A DNA stretch of 64,000 bases from the NCBI GenBank assembly GCA_026413225.1, contig CM048554.1, positions 90,375,963-90,439,962 of the forward strand, in the 5' to 3' direction. The DNA comes from Otis tarda (lineage: Eukaryota; Chordata; Aves; Otidiformes; Otididae). Under the pieces are notes generated by a model. The model worked only from the letters and a program-made list of their open reading frames with translations, was not told the DNA's origin and did not search any database. Position numbers and translations under genes: made by a program. This document shows positions 21,812-35,600 of the stretch, one piece after another (within the stretch, counting starts at the first letter, position 1; the number at the start of each line of letters is the position of its first letter).

Positions 21812-24559
21812 CTCTCTCATTCTGTAATACTTGTTAAATATCAACAGTGCTGCTGGGAGGGACGGACAGCATCGAGGCTGTGGCTGACGCTCCCAAACAA
21901 AGGGCAATACCACACCTGTAATTTTTCAGTTAGTTATTTCTAAAATAAATAAAGAACAGTTTAAGTGGGTGAAAAGCTGGATAGAGCCTGGCCCAAGTTT
22001 ACAGCTGAAATGTACGTACATGTAAAATAGAGGACGGAATCCTCTCCAAGCAAAACAATCTGCCTGTATTTGTCAATGGATCTGTACTACATCATTTACA
22101 AAAGCAAGTCTTACAAATGTTTCCTTTATGGTTTCCTTAATTATCCTAATTAATGAGTGCCTAGTAGGTCGCTTCAGTTCAAGTGCTGTGTTTCTATTCT
22201 TGCCTTCTCTTCAGGAACCCTGTAAGACAAGAAGTCAAGAACACAAAACAGTGATGAGAAAGTGGCCAGTGACTGGAACTTGAAGGAAAATAATGGATAA
22301 AAGAATTACCATGATTTAAAATGCAGGTACAGTGCTGGAAAAAGGGGCTGCTCCCAAGAATAGAGGGAAGATGGTCTACTGTCTTACTGCCTGGCACGAT
22401 TAGTTGTGTTGTGGATTTCTTCCTTTTTTTTTGCTGGTCCCAGTGACAAGAGAATATACACTTGATAAAGCCTTTTCATTCAGTATATATTGATCTGTAA
22501 CCTCACATTTTGAAAACAGCAGAGAATAATGTATTACTAGGCAATCTAATACCAAATGATGAGCAAACAATTCAGGAATAAATTAAAGTCCCACTGAACC
22601 CAAATTGCTGCTTAAGCTGAACAAGCTATGAAAATATAATTATGTTTCGGGAGTTCATCTTATCTTTCTGAATAACCCTAAATATTTATTTCACAAATCT
22701 GTTCACAGGTTATTTTTTTTAACTCTCTTAAGTCAATTAATGCAATATAACATGAGAGTACGCTCAGTATAGCAGTGTCATAACACTAGAGATGCAAGTT
22801 CATATTTCTTTTGCTAATGCAGCTCTAGAAAGAATACTCCAACATGTTATAGACTGCTAGAGCATCACTGCTTTGCAATGAAATCCTGGTTGTCTGAATT
22901 AGGTGACATCGAGTATCTGCAGCTAATTGCAAATTAATACAAAAGTGGAAGATAACGGTGGAAGAAATAGCTTGTTAGAGGGAGAAGTTTGGGTCACAGG
23001 TTTTCAAATACTGGGGTTCTATTGTGTAAGTAATCTTTCTCTTTCCAATGTAAAGAGCTATCTGCTGTAAAATAATACATTTCTTCTTCAAGAGGAAAAG
23101 TGTTCATGGTGGGAGTCAAAAGAAGCAGGGAAGTCATTAACAGACGCTAACAAGGTGATTCAATGGGCTTTATTCAGAACATGCCAGCAGAATTCTTTTT
23201 GCTCGAAAAGATAAACGCTTTTTTCCTGCTGACAATGTCCAAGTTCCCAAAAATCATAGACCCTAACTGTACAATCTTGTCCGTATCAACAGAGTGTTAC
23301 ATGTACGAAAGATGCTCCTGAAATCCATGCTGCAGGCAGGGGTCCATTACGCTGATCACCTTAGAGAACCTGCCCACCAAGGTTCAATTCTAGTTGATTA
23401 GCTTAGGCATGGAAGAGAGACATGGTTATATCTGCAGTCAGCCCATAAACATTAGCAGCACTGATGCTGTTAGTTCAAAAATAAATTATTTTTAAACAAA
23501 AGTAGAGTCTCTATGATCTGATCGCGAATGTCAAGAGAACACAGTAAGCATAGCTGCAATTTTAGAGCAGGCAATAGCACTCTGCAGCTCACTAGCTGAA
23601 TTATTTTCCTTTTAATGTCAAACCCAATGTGCTGCTACAGGATGTTCAACACAGTAACACAGATCATCGCATTAACTCTCTGCTTAGCAAAGGTTGATCT
23701 TCCCAAGAAAGGAGGATAGCAACAGCCAAAAGCTAGAAATCCATCCCCGTGAACTCCTTCTCTCTGTATCTCTCCACTTCAGCAAATGTTTTGGAATTTT
23801 AATCTCTTGGTCTCCATTTCACATACTTTTTTTTTCAGGCTATAGAATTAAATGTAGTACTTTTTTCAGCATAGTTTGTATAATGATGGCCTGCACGTAG
23901 CCCATTCTGGACCGCAGATATAATACATGGTCTTAGAGATTCAAACCAGTTTTAATTTTTCTCTTCTCCTTTCATAGTTACCAGTGAAAATATAAAGTGA
24001 TCTTAGGAGTGAACAGAATAAACCACTTCATTTCTGCAAGAGGATAGAAGGAAACACTCAGCAATCTTTTCTCCTCCTCTCAGATTTATGTGTACAGCAT
24101 TGCCAAAGCTAGAGACTTCCTGAGAGGCATCAGCTTCTAGAACTGAACTGAGATGTTGCGGTTGCCCTTTTGGGTTTTTTTTTTGTAATGTACATTTCTT
24201 ATACTCATATTTGTACAGAGAAGTCTTGAAAGCAAGACCTGAAAGCATCCAGCAGTCTTAAAAGTCAACTTTTTTTTTTTTAATTTATCTCTGAATATGA
24301 CAAATTAGGGAATTTTTACATATGTTTGGTTAGAACTAATTGCAGCTAAAACATATTATTCTCATTCCAGATAATGATTTCACAAATGTTCCCTAAATCT
24401 TCAGACCTTTCCTATCCGCAGTGGTGAGGTCACTGCTGACAGGAACTGGTTAAGATAGTATTGGAAAATTTTGCCCTAGCCAAAAATGCTAAAACAGATT
24501 CCACAAAAATCAAAACAGAGGAGAGAAAGGGATATCCTCTACCTTCAAGTTCAACATGA
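21812..24559. other. Intergenic spacer
   Basis: AT-rich unique-looking sequence. No gene, RNA or transposon is recognised. Open frames (for example 22194-22397 and 24003-24248) are short and without similarity I know. T runs occur near 22429, 23828, 24177 and 24269. Confidence 0.6.
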
Positions 24560-24945
24560 AGCACATGATACATGAGGACAGGCTGAGAGATGCGGGTTGC
24601 TTAAGCCAGAAAATAAAGCTTAGGGGACTACTAAGGGTTTACAGAGAAGATAAAATGAAAGTCTTCTTCAAAGTAGTCAGAAATAAAGATGAGAGACAAC
24701 AGGCACAAATTGCTACAAAGAAATTCTGACTGGATAAAAGAAGGAAAAAAAGAATTCACAGGAGAATGGGCAAACACTGGACTAGGTTGCCCAGAGTGGC
24801 TGTGGAATCTCAGTCTCTGGAGATACTCTAAATTGAACTGGACAAAAACCTGAGCAACCTAATCTAACTTAAATTTAGGTATGCCTTTGAGAAGGAGGTT
24901 GAACTGAGATCCCTCCAACCTGAATTATCCTACAGTTCTGTTTGT
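24560..24945 (+). mobile_element. Old CR1 LINE 3' end, sense orientation
   Basis: Degraded but readable CR1 tail on the + strand: GAGGACAGGCTGAGAGATG, GGTTGCCCAGAGTGGCTGTG, TCTCTGGAGATACTC, CTGGACAAAAACCTGAGCAA and finally GATCCCTCCAACCTGAATTA with CCTACAGTTCTGT. The order is that of the ORF2 C-terminus followed by the 3' UTR. Many differences and small gaps make it clearly older than the antisense CR1 copies. Its frame is not open. Confidence 0.85.
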
Positions 24946-26366
24946 CTTAATTCTCATTTTGCTAAGCTACCCAAGCCAAAATTTTTTCTCCTCTCATAAA
25001 AAAAAGGAGAACCTCAACCTCATTTTCATCCAAAGTGGTAGATTATCATATTTTCCTGTGTCAGCCAAGAATCCATAATGAATGGGGTGTACTAAACTCA
25101 TGTAAATGTTTGTAAGAAGTACATTATCCTATTTACAGGTTGATATAAAATAGAAGCTCAGTAGATGGAGACACTTCACAATGAAACTACACACAGAGCC
25201 ATGACAAATGAAGATGTTTTACTTCACGCGAAGTCAAGGTCAGCCAAGTACAGATGACACCTGCTCTGGCAGTGTGACATTTCCATCCTTGAAAAGGTGA
25301 GTCTATTCCTAAATTAACAGGAGGAAAATAATTTCTCAAATAACTAAGCGCAAGTAATTTTGGGGGCAGGATGACTGAATCTGAATGGATTCCCTGGAAG
25401 CCTCTAAAGAAACAGTATTGACTGCAGGAGTTAGGATGCTATACTAGGAGGTGGTTTCCACTGTGGGACACAATACATGAGAAGGGCAGACAAGGAGATA
25501 GAATCAGTGAAGAAGTGGGTACATTTATGCTGGTAAATAACAGAGGACTGGGACCAGTGCTTGACCCTGAGGCCAGATGGCATGGATTAGCAAAAGCCCC
25601 CACTGCTTAGGGCTAGTCACCTCTAGAGAAATCACCATGTCCACACTACAGAGCACTTGACATCAAGTCTCTTCTGTATTCTATGCATTGCCCCCAAGAT
25701 CCTAAGACATAATTATTATCTTGTGTCTTTTTTTTAATTACAAAGTCTATGAAATAACTTCAGGGCTATGTGGCAGCTTAACATTGTCATATCATTGGAG
25801 TCAGAACTGGAGGGTTTGTGCTCTGTTTTATCTAGGAAGCAAAAGAGTACAAAGCCCATTAGGAGACTTTGTGGGAGGATTGTGTAGGGAATTAAACCTG
25901 ATAGTCTCTTTTGAACAGCCTTCTAGAATTGGTTTGTGGATTGAGCTACTCCTGAAACTGTATCTGGGTTTTTATCTTGCAGAGAATAAGTCAGAGTGGT
26001 CAAATGCTGAGCCAGGGGTGAGCTGAGAATTTAATAATTATATATTTATACAGGCACTTCCCTCTCATGCCAGAATTGATCAGTTTCCTTAAAACTTTTA
26101 ACAGGACAACCATGAAGTCTACTGTTAAAGCTCATTCCCTGGCCCTGAGTGTTTTCCAGAGTAGAGGTACCCAGTGTGTCTACAAAACAGCATGCAGAGA
26201 AGGAGAGAGACTGGGTTTTTTTAGATGTTGATCTTAGTACCACCAGATTAAGCAGTTTCTTTCTGTTTCTACAAACTTTTGCAATTGTGACATCTGCTTT
26301 ACATTTGGAATTAATATTTTGACTTAAGTATGACATCAAAGTAACTAGCTAAGAGGCATTGGCCCC
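24946..26366. other. Intergenic spacer
   Basis: No gene is recognised. A 101-codon open frame at 25721-26026 has no similarity I know and no convincing splice or promoter context. No repeat is recognised. Confidence 0.55.
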
Positions 26367-26880
26367 TGTCGTGGTTTAACACCAGCCGGCAACCGAGCAC
26401 CACACAGCCGCTTGCTTGCTCTCCCCCAGTGGATAGGGGAGAGAATTGGACAAGTAAAAATGAGAAAACTTGTGGGTTGAGATAAAGACAGTTTAATAGG
26501 TAAAGCAAAAGCCCCACACAGAAGCAAAGCAAAACAAGGAATTCATTCAACACTTCCCATCGGCAGACAGGTATTCAGCCATCCTCAGGAAAGCAGGGCC
26601 CCATCACATGAGGTTACCTAGGAAGACAAAAGCCATCACTCTGAATGTCTCCCCACTCCCTTCTTCTTCCCCTAGCTCTATATGCTGAGCATGACGTCAT
26701 ACAGTATGGAATATCCCTTTGGTCAGCTGGGGTCAGCTGTCCCAGCTGTGTCCCCTCTCGACTTCTTGTGCATCTCTAGCCTAGTCACTGGTGGGGCAGT
26801 GTGAGAAGCAGAAAAGGCCTTGACTCTGTGTAAGCACTGCTCAGAAGTGACTGAAACATCTCCTGTGGTCATCTGATGAT
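26367..26880 (-). mobile_element. Old solo LTR of an endogenous retrovirus (fossil)
   Basis: It starts TGTCGTGGTTTAACACCAGC and carries the same succession as the LTR at 18271: CACACAGCCGCTTGC, then CTTGTGGGTTGAGATAAAGA. It then continues through ATATGCTGAGCATGACGTCA, GGTCAGCTGTCCCAGCTGTG and CGACTTCTTGTGCATC. I know this pattern as a very common LTR family in neoavian birds. The far end decays near 26880, so the limit is approximate and no target duplication can be fixed. No internal region is attached. Minus orientation is inferred from the layout shared with the element at 19211-21806. Confidence 0.8.
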
Positions 26881-26899
26881 AACTCATGTAACAGCAGAG

Positions 26900-27350
26900 A
26901 TTCCTGTTCTTTGTTCCTAAGTCTATTGCTTTGCACTTGGCACTGTTTAATGCCATCCCATCCGCGAACTCTTCTGCAATCCTCTTTTATACCCTCTGAT
27001 TCTGTTTTACACCCTCAGTATTCAAATCCTTTTCTACATTGATGTAGTTCCTCAATTTTGCATCATCATCAGATTTAATTAGGATACGCACATTTTCTCA
27101 TGACAATATATACTACATGAAAATATTAAATTAGAGATCAAGACAGACCAAAACTGCTCCTGGAGGAATTTTGCTACCTACTTCACTCTAGTATTATGAC
27201 TGTGTTTTCAGCACAAAATCCTGTCATCTGTGGTCTAACTATCCTCTTTTCAGTTCTTATATATATCCTCCTATTCATAAACGGATGATTCTCTGTGTGG
27301 AATAGAAAGTGAGTAAGCAACATCCAATTTGATTAAAGCTATTGCATTTC
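26900..27350 (-). mobile_element. Ancient CR1/L3-like LINE relic
   Basis: The + strand reads as the antisense of an old CR1/L3 ORF2. CTATTGCTTTGCACTTGGCA with CTGTTTAATGCCATC corresponds to the post-RT KFN-KC-LH region. TTTTGCATCATCATCAGATT with TTAATTAGGA corresponds to the FADD motif region. CAAAACTGCTCCTGGAGGAA corresponds to the GVPQGS block. All are heavily diverged and no frame is open. Boundaries are approximate, and decayed sequence of the same kind may reach about 27950. Confidence 0.6.
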
Positions 27351-29517
27351 AAGGGAAAGATAACACAGAGAAAATATTTTTGTCTTAAGAAAAAATGTGT
27401 TGTTATTGTATTATCTACTTTTGGTGAACACAAAACAGATTTTGTTCCATTAATCCCAGACATATCGTTAAAAGAACAAGTAAGCTCAGCTTTGCTACAT
27501 AAGACCGCTTTTCTTCTTTTCTGGTTCTCTTTTTGTTTATGCAGCTAAAATTAAAATCTACTATTTTAATTGCCTTTACAAGATCTAATTCATCTTAACT
27601 TTCAACAATTCTTCATTTAGCTCTTCGCTTTTTGCTCTCCAGGAAACTGTTCAGACTCTGTTTGTATTTCACTAAGGGTGTCTGCTTATTTCTAATATAC
27701 TTTTGAGGTGGTTAATTGCCAGCTTGATTCTGAACCTTTTCATACCAGTTTCTGGATGAAAACACCATACTATTTTTGCAGTTCTGACTTCAGAAAAATC
27801 CAGTTCAAGCATTCCCTTCCCTAAGCACTTCAGTCCAGCCTGCTTCACTATATAGTTTTCCCAGCTTATCAAAGTTTGCCCATTTAAAACCCTCACTGTA
27901 GGTACAGATGGCTTCTATTAATCCTTCCATTTCATCACCATTCTTCGCCAGACAACAACGAGCTCCTTGATGAATTCCCTTAGTCTAAAAGGTTATGAGC
28001 TCTGTTAGTTCTGGCTATGGTTTACATGCCCAGATGAATGAGTTGGAATGAAGTTGTTTTACCTGAGGCATCTCCCTTGCATTGCTTTGCAGAGAAGATG
28101 AATGCAGTGCCCCTGGCTTTCCTGTCCTACCTGCATGTACAAACATTTGAGTGTTTTAAAACATAAGGTCCTGTGGAGGGAGGCATGTAAATGTCTATGT
28201 CCGAGATAGTCACTGCAGGTTCCTTTCACAGTCCCTGAAGAGAAGCAGACATTTTAAGGTTGCAAGGATTCCCTCTGCTACCTATTACCACTGCTGGAGA
28301 TGGGATACTGGGTTACTGGTAGCTTTGTTATGATACAATATGGCATGTTCTTATTGCAGACATTTTTCAAGATAATTATGTCACTTAGATTCCAGTTCAC
28401 TGATAATTAATAGTGGTGAGATTCACTTGCTAAAAATAATTAGTGTTATCCTTCAACAGTCTTGTATATATTAAGTACAAAAGACAACGCTTGCTCAAAA
28501 TGAAGTGCTGGTCTGAATATCTGCCTTAAATTACGTATTAGGTTTTGCACAGACTAACACAGTTTCTGGAGACATCTACATTAGACAGTGTATGTGAGCT
28601 GGTGTATATTCACACGAGGTTATCTACTAAAGATAATTACCCATTTGTCACATATTGCAAAAATTATGTGCTAATAAACATACACATATTTGTCTAAAAC
28701 CGTACGGTTCACTTAAATTTGCACGGCCATAAAAAAAAGCACACAATTGCTTTCTTCACACTGAATCATCCTGAGTAACATTGCTTTTCTATATTCTTAG
28801 TTAAGCAGTCAATAAAAGATTAGAAATCTAACACATCTTCCTTCAAGCCAGGAATGGCTTTTCCTTTGATTGTCCATACAAAAATTGACTACTGAAAATG
28901 TTATTCTAACAGCAAATAATGCAATTAGGTCTTTGGTTATTTAACTCTTAGGTCCAGTATACCTCATATGTAAATGTATGTTCTGGTTTGTTATTATATT
29001 AATCAGATATGTAAAGTAATAAATGATTTCCAAAGAAATATGTCAACTTTTACTGTAAGGCTGAGAGCAGAGCAAACTGCACTGACTATTATATAATAAT
29101 GAAATACCTTGACACCTAGACCACTTTATGATACTATTATATCTTCCGGCTGACATATAAAAGAACAATAATACTGATATTAAGCAGTATAAAAATATCT
29201 AGTACTACTGACATTTTGACATAAGAAAGCTTAAGGTGATATACAGATACTCAGTGCCAAAAGATTACCTGATTTCCTCAAGCTTAGCCGAGGTGATAAG
29301 TCTGGTGACGTGGAAGTGAATTTCCCCTAGAAGGTGGTGTGTAGTGATGGAAGCAAAGAGCATTTCAGGAGTAGGAAGATCTGCATCAGGAAAGTTGCTC
29401 ATGGACTATTGAGCAACATGACATTTTGCAGGTAATCACATTTCATCAATCTAAGCCATTCTTGTCCTTGTTAGTATTTCAGCCACATTCATTACACTAT
29501 TTAGGCTTGCAATATTT
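27351..29517. other. Intergenic spacer, possibly with decayed LINE sequence at its left end
   Basis: Around 27660-27950 the wording (for example AAGTTTGCCCATTTAAAACC) suggests a further very old repeat, but I cannot assign it. From 28000 to 29517 the sequence is AT-rich with no gene, RNA or repeat recognised. Confidence 0.45.
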
Positions 29518-30150
29518 AAAATCACAAAATAGCTAGAGTTGGAAGGGACCTTCCAAGGTCATCTAGACCAACCCCCCTGCAAGAAGCAGGGACATCTCCA
29601 ACTAGATCAGGTTGCTCAGAGCCCCATCCAACCTGGCCTTGAATGTTTCCAGGGATGGAGCATCTACCACCTCTCTGGGCAACCTGTTCCTGTGTTCCAC
29701 CACCCTCAGTGTAAAAAAAATTTTTTTCCTTATATCAAGCCTGAATCTACTTCCTCCTATTTTAAAACCATTACCCCTTGTCCTATTACAACAGGCCCTC
29801 CTAAAAAATTTCTCCCCATCTTTCTTGTAAGCCCCCTTCAGGTACCAAAAGGCTGCTATAAAGTCTCCCTGGAGCTTTCTCTTCTCCAGGCTGAACAGCC
29901 CCAACTCTCTCAGCCTGTCCTCATAGGAGAGGTGCTCCAGCCCTCTGATCATCTTCGTGGCACTCCTCTGGACTCATTCCAACAGGCCCATGTCCTTCTT
30001 ATGTTGGGGGCTCCAGAACTGGACACAGTACTGCAGGTGGGGTCTCAGGAGAGCGGAGTAGAGGGGGAGAATCACCTCCCTTGACCTGCTGACCACGCTC
30101 CTCTTGATGCAGCCCAGGATGTGGTTGGCCTTCTGGGCTTCAAGCGCACA
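29518..30150 (-). mobile_element. CR1 LINE, 5'-truncated
   Basis: The 3' end at about 29518 reads on + as AGAGTTGGAAGGGACCTTCC followed by CAAGAAGCAGGGACATC. The copy is close to the 4474-5895 subfamily, with about 630 bp preserved. Minus-strand residues include [20 protein letters not shown] and [15 protein letters not shown]. The frame is interrupted between these two parts, so it is somewhat older than the 4474 copy. The 5' truncation is near 30150, after residues [12 protein letters not shown]. Confidence 0.93.
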
Positions 30151-32610
30151 TTTGCAGAGGTTACTTATTTTAAAATGCTTACTCACCTTTTTTTTTTTCA
30201 TCAAAATCATGTCTGGGTTTTTCCACAATATTATAACCTTAGCTATTCTCTAGTTTTCACTTGTGATCAGTAACTCTTCGCAGCTTTTCTGCTTATTGAT
30301 CAGACAGCAAATTTTTAAAACAGTTGTAGTAAACAATGGATAGCAAGTAATATTTGTGGAAAAACAGACTTTCTTTTTATAAACATGCAGCTACATCAAC
30401 GAGGAATAATCTAACAATTGTGGTGAGTATTTAAAACTCATTACATAAAAAAAAGACAGTTGGGGTACAAGCACAGTTGTACGATACTGGAACTTTGGAA
30501 TTTGAAAGATATATGCCCCTTACTGTAGGTTTTATGTAAAACTGGCACACATTTGAATATTACATGGGATAGAGGTGGTCAAAATAGATTTTATATTTGT
30601 TTATGTCAAAAAAAGTCTAGCCTGAATTACCTGGTATTAACAAAGAAAACTCAGAAGCTATTTAACATATACATGCAGCAATTCTATTACAGACATTACA
30701 TGGTATTTGCCAGTAACTGATCTTTCAACATTAGCAGCTAGAGAACTTAACCATCAGGTGCATTCAATTCAGCTGTCAAGTAATATAGTGACTCACAAGA
30801 ACTCAGAATGAATTTAGGAGGAAAAAAATCCCAAGTAATTCCAGTTTCCTCCTTCCTCCTGCCCATTGTGGCTGTGATCTGAAGAACTAGTCTGAAAACC
30901 AAGTTAAAGTACTTTACACAGCTCCTGGTTAGGAACACAGGAGGCTGAGAGGAAGGAAAATTTTTTTTGTTCCTCATTTCTTTGATTTTCCTTTGGCTTA
31001 AAAAATAGCAGAAGTGCCCCAGGGCTTTGAGCACCCTGTCAATTATCTTCAAATTTAACTAAACCAAACTTAGTACCATCAGCTCATGCTGTACTACCAT
31101 GCAGCTGTATGCATGCTCCCCTATTCACCCATCCACGTGTTACTCCTCCTACCACTCTTCAAGGAGCAGCTAACACAAAGAGATGCCAGACAGGGGGAAG
31201 GAGGCAGCATCCCAGAGTCTTCACAGAGAATATATTCCCGACCCACCTCTTTCAATTCTGTCTCAATGGATCTACCAACAGTATGTCTGCAGACTACAAC
31301 CTAGGCTCTCTTAGATATTGCATGTAAAGATATCATAGGACATATTTGGCTCATGCTACTTTTAATTTATCGTACTATGCTAGTTCAGGAGAGCTTTACT
31401 GAAGAAAACTCATGTGGATTTACCCCCAGCTGTTTGAGGACAGAAAATAATAATAGAATTTGTAATTAGACAAATGCCAGTTTCATTACTTCTGACCTCC
31501 ATATCGCAGTTTGAGATAAAAGAACAACTGCTCCATACTCTTAGATGAAAAACCATTTAGATCAAGGCTCGGCAAGGAGCCTTGGACAAATCTGATATAT
31601 CTATTTAGAGCCATGACAGAGAAGAGCAATTTATCAACATCAGTAAATCCTGATGAATGCCAAGACACACAAGCCTCCTAAATCAAATAACAGCCTCAGC
31701 CAGATTTTGTCTAATAATTGCTTGCTGAAAGCTGAACGCAAGGTAGGACATAATTAATTGGATTCTCCCTTCTCATAGCATAGCATGGTCCTAGAGTGCA
31801 GGTTGTGAAGGTTTAGGATGTCAAGCAGGAAAAGGAAATTAACTTGCAGAAGATACAGGAATGGAATTCTCACCTTCTCTATCAGGTAAGATTATGTGGG
31901 ACTTGATGTTTTTTTTTGATTGACCTTTCCAAGCCCCAAAACCTGTTTTGAAAGTGAGGGGCTCTGTACTCCATCTGCTATCCCTGACTGTCCTGTTTAG
32001 CCCAAATACTGAGAAGTTTCTGTATATACTTGGCAGATATGAGAAACTTGTATTTGTTTTAGGTACTGTACAATACCTAATTCCACCCTAACAAGGTATT
32101 GATCTAGAGATGAAAGGGTTAAGGCACTATTTGGGGCTTGATAAATAAATTAATGCACTATTTTGACTTGTGAAACAAATCAAGTCTTGCTCTGCCAGGG
32201 AGCAAATGTGATATTGCATGACCATGGAGACAAATGTAATGTCAGGCAAATAATTTTCACTTTCTTTCTCTGTTCCGTTTTTTAAAATGGGAGTGCCAGT
32301 GCTGACTGCAGTGGATTTATGGAAGATACATATGTTAAAGCTTATTACTACCCTGTAATAGTGGAGCCATGTTAAGTATCTTCCAAATAGAACAGTGGCG
32401 CTAATATTCCTCCCACGTTTAACCAAGGTGCAGAGCATGTGGATGAACCTGCAGGACGTGGGGCATCCCACACGTGGCAGGAATAAGTCAGAGGGAGAAT
32501 CATACTTATCTTGCATCCTAAGGTTTCCTTGACATGCAGGTAATATGACAAAAGAAAATGCTAGATTCTGCACCTGATGTGTTTGGGTTTTGCCACTGGG
32601 GTAAAAATAT

Positions 32611-32625
32611 CACACACACACACAC
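32611..32625. repeat. (CA)7 microsatellite
   Basis: Seven and a half uninterrupted CA units in non-coding DNA. Confidence 0.95.
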
Positions 32626-35600
32626 GTATCCATAGAGGAAGAATTCACAGGAACAAGCGAGCTTCCTTTCTTTTATATCGGTTTCTCCTGTGCAGGGGGA
32701 AAATAGGATCCTGAGAAATGCCATTTCCTTTCATTTGCCATAAGACAGCTTTCCCTGAGAAACAAGCTTTCAAGCTAGAAGGCGGACCAGTTCTAATATT
32801 CATCCATCAGTAATTTCCTGTAAGGATTCTACATTTTAAAAAGAGAGAAGGATGTGTTCTGTGATGATCCTTTTACTTCTCTGCAACTCTCATAGTGTTT
32901 TGTCAAAAAGTACTGCTTCTTTGAGAACACAGTCCTCATGCAAGCATGTAGGTGACTAAGGTTGTTGATGTTTTTCAAAACCTCCTGGTAAAAATCCCCA
33001 AATCTCAGAAAAACTAAATCCCAGGCATCGAGGCAACGATAGCCAAGATGCAGCTTATGTAACTTTGCTGTCTAACGCGGACGGCTTCCTGTTGTAAAAT
33101 TAAGTTAAATGTTAGTCTCATTCTTGTAAGCGATCATCTTCCGAAAACAAAAAAAAAGGGCAAAGAAGATACACAGGAAATACAGTCTAACCTTAATGAA
33201 TGTTGAATTTCCACTTGTGACTTGTGCCAGCCTGCTGCTTGTGCCAAAAAAATGGCAGATGATGTACAATGTAATTAGTACCTAGCCAGTGGAAGGAAAG
33301 GTAGATTAAAAGAAAATTTAGGGAAAGAGTAAACTGCTTCTTCTCCTGTGCATGAGAAAACCCCATGGAACCTGGATCTTGTAGCCACATGAAAAGTCAC
33401 TCAGAATTCGTAAGTCATCGGCTGCCACTGTCAACAGCAGAGGAGGGCTGCTAGTGACATTTCCGCAGCTGGAGTCTGCACTGTGAGCTGCAGGGCGCTC
33501 ACACCCTGCCATCGTGGATTCACTGAACCTTACGGTGAGTCTGTCCCCTCTGAACGGGGAACTCCTCAAAAAGTGTTTGGAGCTCAGCACCGTGGCTTCC
33601 CCTGCCACGATCTACAGTACCCTTTTCTGGGTCCAGTCAGCTGTAGCAGGCAAAAATGAACACTTCTTAGGTTGAGTAGAACCTTATTGAAACAGATGGA
33701 TATAACAACTGCTCTTTGTTCAAGTTCATTGTAAGGAACTGTGGAAGGGGCCTCATACCAAAACACAGCCACTTGTTACCACTCCAAACAAATGTGTGCC
33801 CTGTGAGATCCCACTCAGGAATTTGAACTATCTGGGTGGAGGGCTTAGATAGGTGGAGTTTCTGTGAGTGCTCCCGTGGGTGGGACAGAGAGACAGAAAA
33901 AGGGAGAGGGAAAAAGAAAGGCAGGGGGAGGAAGCAGGAAAAGAACAGAAAAGATATGTTTACCCTTTTCTTTTCCTTTTTTTTTTTTTTTAAGCAGATG
34001 TGACCTTGCTTTGGTTGCGCTCCAAGCAGACACAACTTCTTGTGCCCACGCTATCAGCTTAGTAGCTCAGGCTTACTAACCATGACTACACTGTTTATGG
34101 TTTGGAGCTGACTCACGCCCATCCAGAGTAAAGGCTCACAACTGTACAGTTAAAACCAGGAGAGACCAGAAAAACAATTCCGGGCACCGGCAGAATAAGC
34201 AACTTGGGTATCCTCATATACGTCTTAGACTTGCAGCAGGGCACTGTCCATAAAAGTCTAAATTAATATTAGCTCCGAGCCATGGAAATCCTCTTGCAGT
34301 TCTTGTTCCCCAATCTAGCAATTCAGCACTGGGCTACACATACTTTCTGGCAAACTTCTGTTCTCGGTTTTGAAACTGGAGGACATATTCAGTTGCCTGC
34401 TCCACAGGTGAGCTAATCTTCATTATTATTTTGCTGACTTCAGCTGTGAGATTGTGTTTGCCTCATTTTTTCTGTTCTCTGCTACCTCACCCATATTGTG
34501 TGACATTGGCTAAATCCAGCTGATAACCATCTAATCAAACACTGATATGCAGATTAAAAAAATAAACCAAAGCAAAAAAAACCTCAGCAATGATTTCAGG
34601 CTCCAAATGTGCAGCCTGAATGAGAGTTCAAAACGACAATCTGAAAACCTCAACTCATTCTGAACATATCTCTACAAATCTCTCACCTCTCTTCCGCAGG
34701 TGTATGTGAAGCATCTCAGCAACTACCTCCCAGCTGCACCAGCTGAGGTACCAAAACCAAGATGTTCCTCTTTCTTCCTGAGAAAAAAAAAAAAGCAAAA
34801 AAATACAGTCAGGAAGACTGTCTGGCCTTAGAGAAACATCTGGGATCGGAGTTCTGCTTTGTCAATTTCTGCATTTTATAAGAAACAGGCAGTGAAGAAA
34901 ATTAATGAATAGTTCTTGGAGCAAAACCTAAAAAACTAGATCTCCCCCCTCCTGGGTAAAGGCCCTAGGGCTGAGAAGCCTAGGATCACATTCTCTTTTT
35001 CCACTGGGTGGAACTCAAAGACTTTTTTCATCCCTCTGGTGCTGATAAATTATTGGCAGTTGCAGCTCCAACAGGCTGCAGATGTCCAGAAATCCTAGCC
35101 AAAAGACCACTGATTGCAAGTTTGTAGATCTGCTCCTATTCTTAAAAAGAGGTTGCTGCCACATGGCCTGAGGAGAGGAGAGATCCCTCCCATAATGTTG
35201 AATGCCTCCGTACCAGAGCAGAGCTGGTATAGCATTGGCTAGGTATAGGCAAGCCAAAACCTTAGGAGTGCGCTGACGGTAAACGTTCTCTTAGTGCTGT
35301 CTTCTTCTGACCACACATAGTGTAGGGACCCAAACTGACTCCATACAGAAATTTCATAAATCCTGCATGGGATCAAAGGGATTGCAACTTTCAATGTTGT
35401 GATGTTCACTTTTAGACACAGATGCAAGCTCCCAAGAAAGACACGGATTTCTCAGCTATGGTGGTTGTATTGCGTTCATCTTGGTACATATCATTTCAAG
35501 GATAACCACCCCATGTCTTTTCATGTCTTGATATGTCCTATGAATGTGTCTGAACTCCACACTGCAACAGTCTTCTCCAAGGACAATAAGATGATAATTT

